Origin: Isoetes taiwanensis
Taxonomy: Eukaryota > Streptophyta > Lycopodiopsida > Isoetales > Isoetaceae
Reading direction: 5' to 3'
NCBI GenBank assembly: GCA_021234155.1
Contig: JAJEKV010000210.1
Location: forward strand, 88,501 to 152,500
Length of the DNA stretch: 64,000 nucleotides
Part shown: in pieces, positions 14,035 to 26,757 of the stretch
How the letters are laid out: each line of letters opens with the position of its first letter
Position numbering within the stretch: position 1 is the stretch's first letter
Position numbers and translations under genes: made by a program
The notes under the pieces: model-generated
The model's database searches: none
What the model saw: only the letters and a program-made list of their open reading frames with translations
Told to the model about the DNA's origin: nothing

Positions 14035-15435
14035 TTTGCAAAAACTTTGCAGTGCAGATGGGAGAGTCATGGCAATCTTGGCAAGCTAGTGACTTTTTGT
14101 TTCCAAGCTAGGCACTTTAGTAACTTGACTTTTTACAAGTCACTTCTTTCAGCCCTCTTCAATCCAATAAAACATGCTCCTCACTTTAAACAAAGACAAA
14201 AGCCAAACAAAGATCTATTACAGAAGTAGCGCTATTAATAAAACATAGAACATTGATTACTCTGTTTGTTCTATCATCTGTTTGTTCTATCATGCAACAG
14301 GAAATACATCATTTCTCTTTCCTTTTCGTTAGATACCATCCTACCAGTGTCACTTATGCAAATATAAGGGAGAAGAAATATAAGCATTCAGCATATAAGG
14401 ACCGTGAAGTGTAAACGACTATTAACATCCTGGCCATTAACAAAGATTCTCATCGGAGGAATTATAAATTGCTTGACTAAGCTGCTTTGCAATAACATGA
14501 CCTCAATAACCTTACCTTTTGGACTACGACAAAAGAATGTAAATCAAAGTAGAATTGCCATGCTCAGTGGATGCAACCATTGCAATAGTTTTAGAATTAT
14601 GTCAGAAATAGAAAAGGAAAAAACATATGAAATCAAATTGACAATGTCAAGGATTTGGATGCAACCATTGCAATAGTTAGAATTAAGTCAGAAATAGAAA
14701 AGGAAAAAAAATATGAAATCAAATTAACAATGTCAAGGATTTTGGCAGTAGCTTCCAAACTACTTCCATAGAGTGCTATCAGCTTTATGCATGAATGAAA
14801 ATGAACTGGACCTAGCCAAGAATGTTACTAGGTCCAAGAATGTTATCTGAACTTCACATGAAGAAATAAAAATATTCAAGCAGACAAATAATAAATCTTA
14901 GATTTAAACAACAAGTTCCAGTTTATATTACCATGAGAAATTATCACATAATCCATGCATATAAGCCAAACTGCATATTGCTTTCTAAGAGAAATAGACC
15001 ATATTGTCTACACAGTTAAAATCAAAGCACAACCATTCATATGCCTTACTGAAACAAATGGCTCTTACACAAAAAAGTTAGATATTATTACTCAAACCCA
15101 AATGGCTTCAAAAATTTACAATATCTCTGTGCAAAATGGACGTCTCAGTTTACATTCGGTGGAAATAAAGTCATCTGTAAAATATAAAATCCCAAGTGGA
15201 AAAAGACTAAAGTCTGATATATGCAGTATCTTGCAAAAACTTCGTCATTCATCAATGAATGTGCTTAGGTTTAAGAAAGCTAAAATAAGACCATGAAGAC
15301 ATCATGATCAATGACTCATACAAACAAGAATCTGTTGTAGTTTGTTCGTCCTGGCCTTTGAAACCTTGAAAGGGCAAAAACATTTCTTTCCAAATGCTTA
15401 AACCAACACCTTTTTTAAACTAGGCAAAAATGACG
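14035..15435. other. 3' flank of monooxygenase copy 1 and gene-poor DNA
   Basis: The first part is probably the 3' UTR (AATAAA at 14166-14171). After it I see only AT-rich DNA, with an 88 bp tandem duplication at about 14571-14746 whose copies contain GGATGCAACCATTGCAATAG. No gene recognised. Confidence 0.6.
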
Positions 15436-15439
15436 ACTG

Positions 15440-15750
15440 CAAGGCTGGCAATGGCGAATCCAAAGCTTTTGATCTTAATGAAAGCCCCTTCCGGCAAGTT
15501 TCTAAGGGTAAGCGAAGATCTAAATCGCGCAACATTCGTGCAATGCTTTAAATTTTTTGAGTATATTCGCTTTTTGGTGAATATTTGCCCTTAGGCACAA
15601 CACTAATAGGGCATATTCTATTCTAATCCTAATAGTTCCTAACATTATATATCGAGGCTCTAAAAATGAAAAGGCCACGTTGGCCAAATAAGAAATTCCA
15701 TGTTGTAGGTTCCAGGTTAGAATCGATTCTATGATATGAATTTTCACTCC
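15440..15750 (-). repeat. Dispersed repeat, copy 2 (inverted relative to 1.4-1.8 kb)
   Basis: Contains GAAAGCCCCTTCCGGC, a GAATATTTGCCCTTAGG block and CATTATATATCGAGGCTC, the reverse complement of the blocks in 1405-1835. It ends near GATTCTATGATATGAATTTT, which also matches the beginning of copy 1. Not coding. Confidence 0.7.
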
Positions 15751-15824
15751 AGGTTGACATGAATAAGCCGTGAAATTTTAGCCATAGAACTTTTATCTTA
15801 ACGGCTCCCGATTTGGGCTTGGAT

Positions 15825-16480
15825 TCCGTGGGGTATTAGACTTGTGGAATAGGGAGTATTAGATTCGTGGTTTCAGCGTGCACGGTTATTCCACAAGTCG
15901 AATACCCCTAATTTCGGGTTGATATTAGGCAAGTCAAATACCTCCAAAATGGGAAATCTCCTTTGCCGGAACTACTATCCCCCCCCAAAAAGGGTATTAG
16001 ACTCGTCTAAACTCACACCCGCATTACACAAGTTGAATACCGAAAGGGGTATTAGGCTCGTCTAATCTAAGGTATGTATTGTGCAAGTGGAATCCCTGAT
16101 TATCACACAAGTCGAATACCCCCTAACACCCCAAAAAAAAAAAAAAAAACCCAAAAAGGGGTATTAGGCTTGTCTAAACTAAGTTATGTATTGTGCAACT
16201 CAAGTACCCTCTTTAGTTATCCCACAAGTCGAATATACCCCCCCCCTTCCCCACTTTTTTTTTCGAGAATTCCAGTATAGTTTAGTATTAGGCTTTTTTA
16301 AATCATAGATTTATTGGGTTCAATGTTACTACGTAGGATTCATATTTAGTTCTAAAGGTTTAGAATCGAATTCAGTAAGCAATTAAGCAATACCAGTATA
16401 TTAGGCTTGTCTAAATCACAGATTTAGTGCACAAGTAGAATACCCTCTTTCACCATTGCAAAAGTCAAATACCACACACC
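15825..16480. repeat. Array of inverted half-motifs
   Basis: About five degenerate units alternate GGGTATTAGRCTYGTSTAA with its approximate reverse complement (CACAAGTCGAATACCCC). Examples start near 15830, 15985, 16045, 16155 and 16395. Unit spacing is roughly 90-130 bp and each pair could form a stem. Homopolymer C and A runs interrupt the array. No coding potential. Confidence 0.75.
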
Positions 16481-17140
16481 GCAGTGTTAATTTAACATGA
16501 CAGGTATAGTTGTCATAGTTTCGTAAGGGTATGTATAAGATGGTTCATCGTACTTTTGAATGTGGCTATTTTGATTCATTTATCAATATAAGAAGCTAAT
16601 GCAGAAGAAGTTTGGGTGCGTTTAAACATGTGGAAATTGAATCCACAGTCATACCACGTATTTTAGATTACAAAATCTAACCTACAGATGCTTCCACTTA
16701 CCCAAGCATTACTCTTTGGTCCCATAGCTACGTCCCAAAGAATTCAGTACTTTATTTTGCAATATAAGTAACATGAACTTTTTTCCATCCTTCACATGAT
16801 CGAAAGTCAACCATTACCTACATAGAGATTGCAATTTAAAGATTGCAAATGTGAAAGTAATGGCATGCATAAAAATGCTTGAAGCGTTTCATGCTACAAC
16901 TAGTAAGTTGTTTGAGATGTCCTAGATCGAACATATGACTAATCCAGAATAAAAAACATCATTAACCCCAAACCTGAGCACTTGCAGATCTCGTTTTGCG
17001 ATCTTTTTGGGGCAAATAAAATTCTACACAAAGACACAAATAGACACCGACAAATATGCACAATGTCACATTCAGACACCAACAACGGCTTTGGACATTC
17101 TAACGTGAAAAAGAGCTTTAATATACTTTCATTGCCATTT
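16481..17140. other. Gene-poor spacer
   Basis: AT-rich sequence between the inverted-motif array and the foldback element; nothing recognised. Confidence 0.6.
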
Positions 17141-17664
17141 AGGATGGCATCGCTCGTAAACTCCTTACGGTTAGGAAGATATCATAGAAAAAGTGGACAG
17201 GGGTCGAACAAGACTGCACATGGAAGATTTTTTGGTGGGTAGCCGGAGCCGAATCTTTGGAGTTTCTGTTGGAATCATCTTTTCTTTTGGTTGATCATTT
17301 GTGTAAAGCTTGCATGTTTACATTGTTATTCTCATTGTGCATGTTTACTTTGTTATTAATTCTTTACGATTGTGTTTGCAAATATAATGAAATGATTTGC
17401 CCATTTGTCGATGCCGAAAAGAGCAACGCGCATGCCAGGTGATTGATATGTAAATGTATATCATGTCACGAACGATATACGGGTGGACCCAGGTGAGGGA
17501 TTGATCATCCCTAAATCACAATAAGTTATAAGAAGATGTTCTTTGCGTGACTACCATTTGTGTGCCTATTGACTGTGTGACTAATGATTTGCCTCAGGTT
17601 AAGGTAATAGTTTACCCACTTAGTCTGCCCCAGAACTAACCCCACCTTTCTTTGATTTCTCCTT

Positions 17665-17882
17665 ACAGATAGGGTTGGTAGCTAAGTGAGTTCTGCATAG
17701 TGGGAAGCATGGGATAATAGTGGAGATGTCAAGGGATTGATTTTCTATGAACTACGAGTAGTTGGAAACACAGATTTTGGGGTTGGTAGCTAAGTGAGTT
17801 TTGCATAGTGGGACGCGTGAGATAATAGTGAAGATGTCAAGGGATAGATTTTCTAAGTAGTTGGAAACACAGATTTTGAGTG
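17665..17882. repeat. Tandem repeat in the foldback loop (2 x about 108 bp)
   Basis: Both copies contain GGTTGGTAGCTAAGTGAGTT, then GATAATAGTGRAGATGTCAA and GTTGGAAACACAGATTTTG. The second copy lacks about 10 bp. A third copy (about 95 bp) sits inside the LTR-like unit at about 20427-20517. Confidence 0.85.
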
Positions 17883-18062
17883 TCTCGCACACAAATGTTA
17901 GTCACACAAAGAAAATCTTCTTAATTATAACTTATTTGATTGAGGGATGATCAATCCCTCACTTAGGTCCACCCATATATCGTACGCGACATGATATAGC
18001 ACTAATCACCTGGTATGCATGTTGCATTTTCGTCTGAATCCCTTCCGCATTGACAAAGGGGC

Positions 18063-18912
18063 GGGTTCTTTCATACGCCATATCATTTACTTTCAGAAGG
18101 TAGTTGGTATGGGTGATGCCCGATTGCCCAACCTTGCATTGGCAATAGCAATGGGTCCACAGTGCCTCAAAGCCTACTGTAAGGACAAGCAAGCTCAGTG
18201 GTTCTCACGTTGGAGTGTGCAGTCACACAGATGCGGGCAAGTACGGACAAAGAAGGAGCACAATGCATTGCGGTAGTACCTAGATGCTAGCTTCCTTTCC
18301 AAGCTCTGGGATGCAGATGCCCTGCTGCATGTTAAAATGGCACACTACAGGCAGCAAGTCAACCCCATGCTCACAAGAGGCCCACAACACTACTTGCGCA
18401 CTTATTTGCCCATGAAGGAGTGCAGACGGATAGCTTCCACTCGCACGGTTGCATACCGTCTCCGCATTGAGACAGGGCGATGGACTCGAGAGCCACGTGA
18501 GGACAGGATCTGTCAGTGTTGTCAACAGGGCGTCGTTGAGGATGAATGTCATGCCCCAGGCCTGCCCTGTGTTTGATCATATCCGGGCACGGTATATTCA
18601 GTTAATTGTGCCTCACCAGCCCTTGCAGGAGCTGTTGAACACGACCTCTGTGGGCTTGTTGGGATCATACCTCTAGGAGGTTATGGATATACGGACTCTG
18701 TTGTGTCCTCGGGTATAACATTGAATTGTCATATGCGATAGTACAGTATACCAATATCCCTATTACTACTAAGGTTTTTCCCTCGCAAACTTTTCGGCGC
18801 GGGGCTTTTTTAATCCTGACAGTAATACGCTTGCTGGTCTCTCTTTGTTTGGGTCCCATAGGCCAGCTGATCTCCGTGGACGATAAAAACATATTCTATT
18901 CTATTCTAATAG
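18063..18912 (+). mobile_element. LINE 3' fragment with (TTCTA)n tail
   Basis: The plus strand encodes the C-terminal part of a non-LTR retrotransposon ORF2: LRIETGRW, then CQCCQQGVVEDECH, a CxxC...H zinc-knuckle-like motif, a frameshift, then CPVFDHIRARYIQL. After the stop near 18675 comes a 3' UTR with GGTTTTTCCCTCGC, GTTTGGGTCCCATAGGCCAG and CTCCGTGGACGATAAAAAC, ending in TTCTA repeats (18890-18909). The 5' end is truncated and lies inside the right arm of the foldback element. Pseudogenised; reverse transcriptase is absent. Confidence 0.85.
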
Positions 18913-19689
18913 CAAAGTGAACATGCACAATGGAAATAACAATGTAAACATGCAAGCTTTTCACAAATGATCAACCAAAAGAAAAGATTATTCTAACACA
19001 ATCTCCAAAGATCCAGCTCCGACTATCCACCAAAAAATCTTCCATGAGCAATCCACTTTTTCTGTGATATATCCCTAACCATAAGGAGTTACGAGCGATG
19101 CCATCCCAATTCTGAAACTAGACTTTGAAGCTTTCCAGAACGCTCAAGATCCCTTAATTCTGATGACTGCTTGCCGAGTTATGACGTTTCAAAGTTTGCC
19201 ATTTTTTTATACTATCTGCCTTTTCTAAAATTAGAACATATCTAGATATTAAATCTATTTCAAACTTAAAAGTCCAAGATGGTCAGAATATCTTCTGTAT
19301 TCTAGGATCAATATCTTATGCTATTCTCTACTCAAGTATCTTCTCTATCTTTGGAGAGAAGCCCTACTTCTTTGCTCCACCACTCGTTACCTAGGAAATT
19401 GACAATGTTCACTATAATTTCTATGTTATTATTTTCTCCAAAGGTCTAATTTACTATTCTATCCTAAAGTCAATATTTATGTTAATTTCTTACCCAATAA
19501 CCCTCTAGGTGTGTTATATTCTCCCATACTAAAATTTACTCATGTCTTCATGGGGAGAACTCATCATAAAGCCCATGTCACAATTACCAAAGTTGTTCCA
19601 AAATTCTATGTCAAACTAACTTGGGATGGCCACGTCCAAGAAAACTCTTTCATAAAATTGTAGGAACAATTTATAAATTACACACGTCT

Positions 19690-19862
19690 TCTATTTCCTA
19701 TCTCTTGTGCGTTTCTCTTAGAAGTTTTTCGTTCCTCTTGCATGTCCTGGGACAAAAAATTGATTTTAGTGCAGACCCAACAGTTCTTGGACTTCTTGCA
19801 ATATTTGGCCCACCATTTCAGTGGGACGTAAAAATTGATCTTATCTTATCTTATCTTATTAT
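19690..19862 (+). mobile_element. Possible LINE 3' end with (CTTAT)n tail
   Basis: GTGGGACGTAAAAATTGAT followed by three to four CTTAT units resembles the terminal block and tail of the other LINEs, but the upstream similarity is weak. Confidence 0.4.
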
Positions 19863-20257
19863 TATCACCATCCTCGATGATAATCTGTGTATTCTCCTTT
19901 AGACAAGGTCATTCAATTTCTATAGGCAAACCAAGATGTCCAAGGTACAAGACATATCTAAGACTATTTTCCACTCCATATGCCCTTTGGGGTTGACTAC
20001 CCTTACCACTACACATTTAAGATTAATTTGGAGGACTATTAATGTTTGGGGACTTCAAGGTTAGGTACTAGGTTTGGAAAAACTAAATTTAAACTCCCTC
20101 TTTTCCTTCATACCATGGCCCAGAAATAACTCTTTTGAGAAGTTTCTTCCTTCTTGGTTTCCCATAACTCAAGTATAATGACTTCTCGTTGCCACTAGCC
20201 CAATAGCCAACTTTCTCTGGCCCAATAACCAACAATGGTTAGTGATCATGAACTCTA

Positions 20258-20626
20258 GCTTTGATACCAAATGAAACGCTCCTAGGGCATTTAACACTTG
20301 AAAATCAACATAGAGAAACAACTGAGACTAAATAAATAACTTTCCAACAAGGTGCAGATGTGTTAACAAAACCGGTTTCACAGATAAAATTTTAGATATT
20401 TATTCAACTGATGGGAATACAGGGTGGCAGTGAGAAGCGTGGGATAATAGCGGAGATGTCAAGGGATAGATTTTCTATGGACTATGAGTAGTTAGAAACA
20501 CAGATTTCGAGTGTCAAGGACCATTACTATTGAAGTTCTCATAATAAAAGAAAGTTATTTATTATTTTAATCTCAGTTATTTCTCTATGTTGATTTTCAA
20601 GTGTTAAATGCCCTAGGGGCGTTTCA
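20258..20626 (-). mobile_element. LTR-like unit with primer-binding site
   Basis: On the minus strand a 355 bp unit runs from TGAAACGCCCCTAGGGC (20626) to GCGTTTCA (20272), that is TG...CA ends, followed after two bases by TGGTATCAAAGC (20269-20258), close to the initiator-Met primer site TGGTATCAGAGC of many plant Copia elements. Its two ends are also inverted repeats of about 70 bp, unusually long for an LTR, so a small foldback element is an alternative. The middle carries the third copy of the 17.7 kb loop repeat. I see no second LTR and no pol gene nearby. Confidence 0.55.
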
Positions 20627-21900
20627 TGTACAAATGATTTAATAGCATGCATTTGCAATTAGAAGTTGCAAATCGACTATATCAATAAAAAATGAAACAT
20701 ACTTGGAATATTGGATATCAACGATAACCCCAACATAATGTAAACAAGTTGCTTACAGTGTTCATACCTAATTAAGAACATCCATGCATGACAATCCATA
20801 AGCAAGGAAGTTCAAAATATAACCTTCAAACCAAACGTGATATCTGAGATCTACATATGTCAATGGAGTCTCTCAGTGTACTGCAACTTCCTTCAAAACA
20901 AAGAATTTGTAATTATTTGATCTCAATATTTGCTAGCAGTCTATAGCTTTAGAAACAAATGAGAAGAACACGGGCACGTTGTGCTCTGTAAATTGACCAT
21001 AAGTTTTGACCTTGACATCAAAATGTGTTATCTCAGATCTGCATATATAAATGGAGTCTCTCAACAAATAAGGTCAAATTTTAAACAAAGTCTACAAAGC
21101 ATAGACCACATTTGCATGCCAATCCCAAATCCAAAAAGTTGGGCCACAACCTCTAAAATGCAATTCCTTGATGAGCAGATAATTTAGAAAAGGTGACTCC
21201 ATGGAGCATATATGGCAATTCCTTGTTGATTTTCTAATATAATATTCGGGATGACAAGTATAGGGGCTTATCAAAATTAGGCACCATTGACATAGCCAAA
21301 CTTCTGAAACTAGTTTTGTTGGCGTCAGGCAAACCTGCTATAACCGAAGCTTCTGGAGTTGCCATCTCTTACCCGTCGACATCATCCCTATTTGCCATTA
21401 TCAAATAGAAGCGAGCCCCACAAAAAAATGGGGAAGTTGCCACAAGGGTAAAATTGCCAAAAAATAGGGAGAATCCTATTTCTAGAATACTAAATGTATA
21501 ATGGCGCCCATAAATCCTAGTCTACATAACGTAAGACTTGGCTTTGGAGACAGTGACTGATATTCATCTTGCCTTTGCTACAATAAGTGCTGGGCTTATT
21601 TGTATTGGCGCCTTAGTACAAACCTCCTTAGGATCGTAAAGTTGCATCAAGTATTGCTCATTGTTCTGGAGAGATATTTCCAATAAGTTGCACAGGTTTC
21701 TGCAACTCTCGTCTCTAAAATGTCTTGGAGTGACGATCAAGGGAGTTCCTCATATATTCTACATCACAATGTTACCAACTGAATACATGAATGAAAGAAG
21801 ACAAAAGATAGTTATATGAGGACTCATTCCCATAGGCTAGCTAGCAGAGTCAATATCTCTATTAGATAAAAATAGCTAATGTGAAATCATCCTCAACTAG
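20627..21900. other. Gene-poor spacer
   Basis: Nothing recognised apart from an imperfect repeat containing AATGGAGTCTCTCA near 20864 and 21051. Confidence 0.55.
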
Positions 21901-24900
21901 TTTTTTTTTTTTTTTTTTTTTTTTGAGGGTAAGAGTGTGTTTTTTTTTTATTAATAATAATAATAAAGATACAGAGACTCCCCAGTGGGACAAATAGGAA
22001 GCATTAGGCCAATTATATGGGTTCTCTAGCATCAATGATGTGTGGAAGTCCTATTCCACAACAACATAATGGTAGAGAGGCCCCATCTGGTCAGTTACTC
22101 AGATTGCTTTTTCCACTAAACTCAAGTTGTCATGAAAGTCTAGGTCCTCCGAGCTCATCCAGTGGCACTTAAAGTAGTTATAAAATCCTTCAATCTTACC
22201 AATTCTGTCCAATCCCTTATTGTAACTCATCCCCATCTTCCTGTGGTGGGACAATGCCATTAAAGCAACTTCCTTATTGAAAAGACTCTTAAGTTTCTCA
22301 ATAGAGATGGATTGCCCCCCCCAAAGCGACATCGCACCGATGTCTCCATATAACCCAGAGAGCCACACTAAGCAGGGAGGCATCAGTACAATCTCTGTCT
22401 AAGATCATAACAACATTCGGCCATCCAAGTTGATGCATATGCAGTCTCATAAGAGGGCATACCCAATACGAACTCAATAATTCTTGGGCCGAGGAAGAAG
22501 AGATGTGAAAGAGATTCGCTAGCCTGGCACCCAAGAGGACATAGGTCTGTAGACACAATTCCTCTATGGACCAGCTTCACTTTAGTGTTGAGACCTCCTT
22601 GGAGAGCCTCCCATCTAAAAAATTGTATTCTCCTAGAGCATAAGGTTTTCTGGGAGTTTGCTAAAAGGAGCTTAGTGCGGATCCATTCACTTGAAGCCTA
22701 GCCTCTGCTAAGAGGAGAGTCATCACAAAGGGGCCGATATACACTTGCAACATTGTATGTCTCCTTACCTGCACATGACCACTTTTCCTCAGGACCAATA
22801 GACCCTAAGAGAAGCTTAACATTATCTAGAATTTTCCGTAGTATCTTTCTATCACCCTCCCCTGCTCTTTGCACTTTGAGTCTAAATTCCATCCAAGAGA
22901 TCCATCTATCGTTTTCCCAAAGATGCCGCAATTTTAAGATCCCATGGTCTCGCCATTTTCTTAAAGATGCGAGGATGAACTAATGCCAAGGGACGTCCAT
23001 TCTCTTCCCATACATGAATGTTCGGAATATCTTGGCTTTCCAAAACCTCTCGAGGTATAGTCATGGGGAGCATACATTTGCACCTCCCTCCAAGCATGAA
23101 GAATCGCCTCATGATGGGGGAAGTGCCAGGGCCACCTTAAAGTTACAAAAAGAGGCTCCTAGTTCATCCCTAGGAAGAGATGGTTTTGCCTTGGATCTTA
23201 CCTGAATCAAACCGAAGGCCTAACAAATGCGAGGCAGGAGATGTACCCCTTGTAAAACTTCGCCCGGACAAATCTAGCCGCTTGAGCTTGAGCACTGCGT
23301 GAAAGGGTCCTTACATCCAATCCCTCCATCCCTTTTATCCCTACATAGCTCGGACCAAACAACGTTAGCCATACCCCCCAAATGAACTTTCTAATGATAA
23401 CTCATGCACGATTATATATTCCTTTACGGGCTACCAACGGCGAGGAATATATGTGAGAGCCGCCGGAAAAGATTAGCAATCAATTACTCTTCACCTTCCT
23501 GAATAATCCTTTAGAGGACCATAACCCAACCTTTTTTCTAAGTTTGTCTAAAATAGGAGCCCGAGACCCTTCATATTATCTCGAGGCAGGAGAGGGGCAA
23601 ACCCAATAGCTTAACTATTCCCCCTCAGCCACCACGGTAGGAAGCCCAATCCATTAGCCTAGGGTCAATATCTCCCTCTAAAGCCCATAAAACGGAACAT
23701 TTGGTGGCATTTAGCCCTATGCACGATGTAACCTCAAAAGCAATCAATATCTCCCAGCGAAAGGAATGAAATTTGCCATCGTCATACACGAGGAACATAA
23801 AGGTGTCATCCATATTGCATGACTGGTGAGTTTTTCGCTTGATTCGGTAAAGCCGGACCATTGATGCTCCCTTCAATACTTTGAGATTAACCATCCTTGT
23901 GAGAAGGTTGGCCATAATTAAAAAGGTATGGGGCAAGCGGGCAGCCACTAATACCCTTCCCGAGGTCAAAGAGACGGAAGGTTCACCATTAACCAAGACA
24001 GATGCAGGAGGCAAATTTGTTCATTCCCATTGAGATGTCGATGAACCTTATTGAATCCCATGTGGCTCATCACTTCTCATGAGCCATCCCACCTAAAGGG
24101 AATCATAATCCATCTTAATAAGTACACAATTTTGCCGTGTAGATCTGCACCAATGCATTCCTTCTCTAGCGCTAGGTAATTGTCCAAAATATATCTACAC
24201 CCGGAAAAGCTGATTGCTCCCTTCCAATAACCCATTTTAAGATAGGCTTAAGATGGTTGGCGATGCCTTTCATGATTACCTTATATAAGACATTTGTTAG
24301 TGCAATGGGACGCCACTCCCCAAGTGATTGAGGTCTAGAGATTTTTGGGACCATGGTGATAAATCCCGCTAGAGTTGGATGTAATGAGCATGAGGACCAA
24401 GCTCCCCAAGCGGCCTCCACAAAGTGCGGTCCAAAGCGTCCCAAAACTCCACAAAGAATTGGGAGGAAAGCCATCCGGGGCACGGGGACTTACCGAGGAA
24501 GCCGAGAGCATAGTACTTTAAATATCTCCTCTTCACCGGCGGTGTGATGAGAGTTTTGGTTGTCATCATGATAATCTTATGTGCCCAATCAATGCTGGGC
24601 CAACCAAAAGAGATTTGGGATTGATAGGAAGATGGGAGATTATGCGCTTTGAATTGAGCACGAAAGTTGTCGAATAAACGCCTTGATAGCCGGGGACCAA
24701 TAAGTATTGACGGATATCTTGTTCTACGCTAATCTGCCCCTGCCATTCTAAAGAAGCACTTAGAGTTTTCATGATCGACTCAGTATTACCACTTTGTTTT
24801 AGAAGCAGACAACCCCCCTAGCTTCCTCCTCCTCAATAGCTTTGGCTTTTTGTTTCGAGTTCCTCCTCCAAGGATTGCTTGTTTACGTTATGGGGATCAA

Positions 24901-26350
24901 GTAATGAGATCTGCTTTTGCCCTTAGAAGGTTATACCGACATTTTTTCCTTTCTTGAATTTCAAGCACTTTTCCTTGCCCCATTTCTTGATCCACATCTT
25001 CATGAGGCTGATCTTTTTTAACCCAAGCCTTCATGGAAGGGAGGCATTCCGTATTAGTTAGAAAGCCGGAAAGTCTGAAGTGCCGAGAATGCCTCCTTTC
25101 CTAGTAGGGAGGTATTAAACTTGAAAGGCACATTCCCTCCTCTTCTCTTAGAAGGATACTCTCCAACACTAGCTTTTGTGGCACATGGTGCGAATGAGAA
25201 AGCAAGCTCTCCTTCAACATAACATCTGCCCATGAAGGAGGTCTGTCCTATTAGCCATGTAGAACACGTCTAGTAAGCGTTATACTCTGTCATGCCCTTA
25301 CGTTTTATTAGACCAGGAAAATGTAGCATTGGATGGAGGAATTAAGGAGAAGCCAACACTATTTAAAAGAGAGTTCCCGGTAACTTCTTCATCATGTAGC
25401 AAATTCCTGTGCAGCCCAATTTTTTGATCCCATACATCCGTCATATCGGATCCCCCAAGGATCAGTTTTCAACTCCAAAACCATGATGAGTTATCCGAGC
25501 TCAATCTCTCTCCACATATTTTGCCCTCTCTGCGGTATATTAGAGGCATAAATGTTGATGAGCCCCCACATACGGTTATTTGTTTCAAAAATTACAACAC
25601 CGCCATCTACCACTTCCCCAAGATATTGATACTTTTGGACTTGTCCCTTCCAAGTGCCTCCTTTAGTTCCTTTGACCGCACAACTAAAGGAGGAGTAGTT
25701 CTCAATCCGGTACGCCAATAGACACGGCCTCAAAGTCGGAAGTCTATGCTCTGTAGAAGGATGACATCGCCTTCATAGAACTGATACTTGCTAACACTTC
25801 ATGCGCTTAAGAACACCCTTGATGCCGCGCAAATTCCATGAGACAATAATCATAAGTTGAGAGTTGTGGGAATGACCAGCTATATCCTTTGCTAAAGGAA
25901 GAGGTCAAGCTTTCTTCCTTTTCATCTCTCCTAAGTTATCACGGACTCATATTTGCATCCAGCTTATTTTTCTTACCTATTAGAGCAAATGGGTTCTCTA
26001 GCATCTCCATGTCATCTACTGTATCTTGACGTATCAAGATTCGCCCAATGGAGTAGCCTTTATGATTCCCCAGAGCCGATTCAAGGAGCCTTGCTCCTCG
26101 TGTATTCTTGGTTATCGTACCTGCGAGAACCCCCTTCTCAATAGAAGATACCTATGAGATATACTTAGATAGAGCTGACATTGGTTGTGGGGAGTCTGCA
26201 CATTTTGAGTTCACCATGTCATGAGAGCCTCTAGATTTCCTGGCCAGATTTCTAGCTTTTATACCATGCTTGGAGGCCACCACCTGCCATTGATTCTCCC
26301 CACCCAAGGTGTCCACTTTAGAACTTGGCACACTCGGGGTTGCGTTTCCA
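21901..26350 (-). mobile_element. Decayed L1-type LINE
   Basis: Read on the minus strand, fragments follow L1 order. Near 26340-26190 is an ORF1-like C-terminus (WQVVASKHGIKARN). Endonuclease starts near 25855 (IIVSWNLRGIKG) and continues to 25491 (GGVVIFETNNRMWGLINIYA). Reverse transcriptase lies at 24483-23625 (MVPKISRP..LGEWRPIALTN, then a damaged catalytic block MDDTFMFLV in place of YADD). A zf-RVT-like end lies at 22580-22383. Poly(T) at 21901-21923 is the poly(A) tail. Many frameshifts and stops mean it is inactive. It occupies most of the space between the two monooxygenase genes and may be 5'-truncated. Confidence 0.85.
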
Positions 26351-26757
26351 GACTAGTTTTAACAATGCAAGTGTTCCTATATTCCCTTATTGGTGTTTGG
26401 TGTTTTAGCTTCAGACATGAATATACTATTGCAAATAAAAAAGGGCCTACCGATGGTGATGGCTGGACAATAAGTTATTGCATATTATTATATGCAACTT
26501 ATTAACAACTATACAACTTGTACTAACATCACGTCTTGGAAGTTTTCAAAATTCCAAAAAACGAGTAATAATGTACTGATAAACTACTTCGAAGGTTTGA
26601 AAATTCCAAAAATTTACAACTAAATAATGCAAAGAAATTCTATACTTTGACACATGAGATCTCTGTTTCCACGACAAGTTGCCTTAAGAATTGAATTTTC
26701 TGCGACAAACTATTTTATTCAAATTTGCTGCTGCTATGGGTTCAGACTCCAAATCTG
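26351..26757. other. Upstream region of monooxygenase copy 2
   Basis: AT-rich, about 400 bp between the LINE remnant and the start codon. No clear TATA box; a TATTTTATTC at about 26711 is the only weak candidate. The promoter may therefore have been partly replaced by the LINE insertion. Confidence 0.4.

Larger units (their letters stand above)
17141..19115. mobile_element. Large foldback (inverted-repeat) element, split by a LINE
   Basis: Left arm 17141-17570 pairs with a right arm in two pieces, 17890-18062 and 18916-19115. Shared blocks include GGATGGCATCGCTCGTAA at the outer end (17143, reverse complement near 19100), TTTTCTTTTGGTTGATCATT, and GAGGGATTGATCATCCCT near the loop. The right arm is interrupted by a LINE 3' fragment (18063-18912). 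Without the LINE the element would be about 1.1 kb, with arms of about 400 bp and a loop holding two tandem copies of a 108 bp unit. No transposase is encoded; I infer a non-autonomous foldback element. Confidence 0.8.

Noticed and set aside
23014-25721. Plus-strand frames inside the L1-type LINE
   Set aside because: Antisense to endonuclease and reverse-transcriptase fragments.
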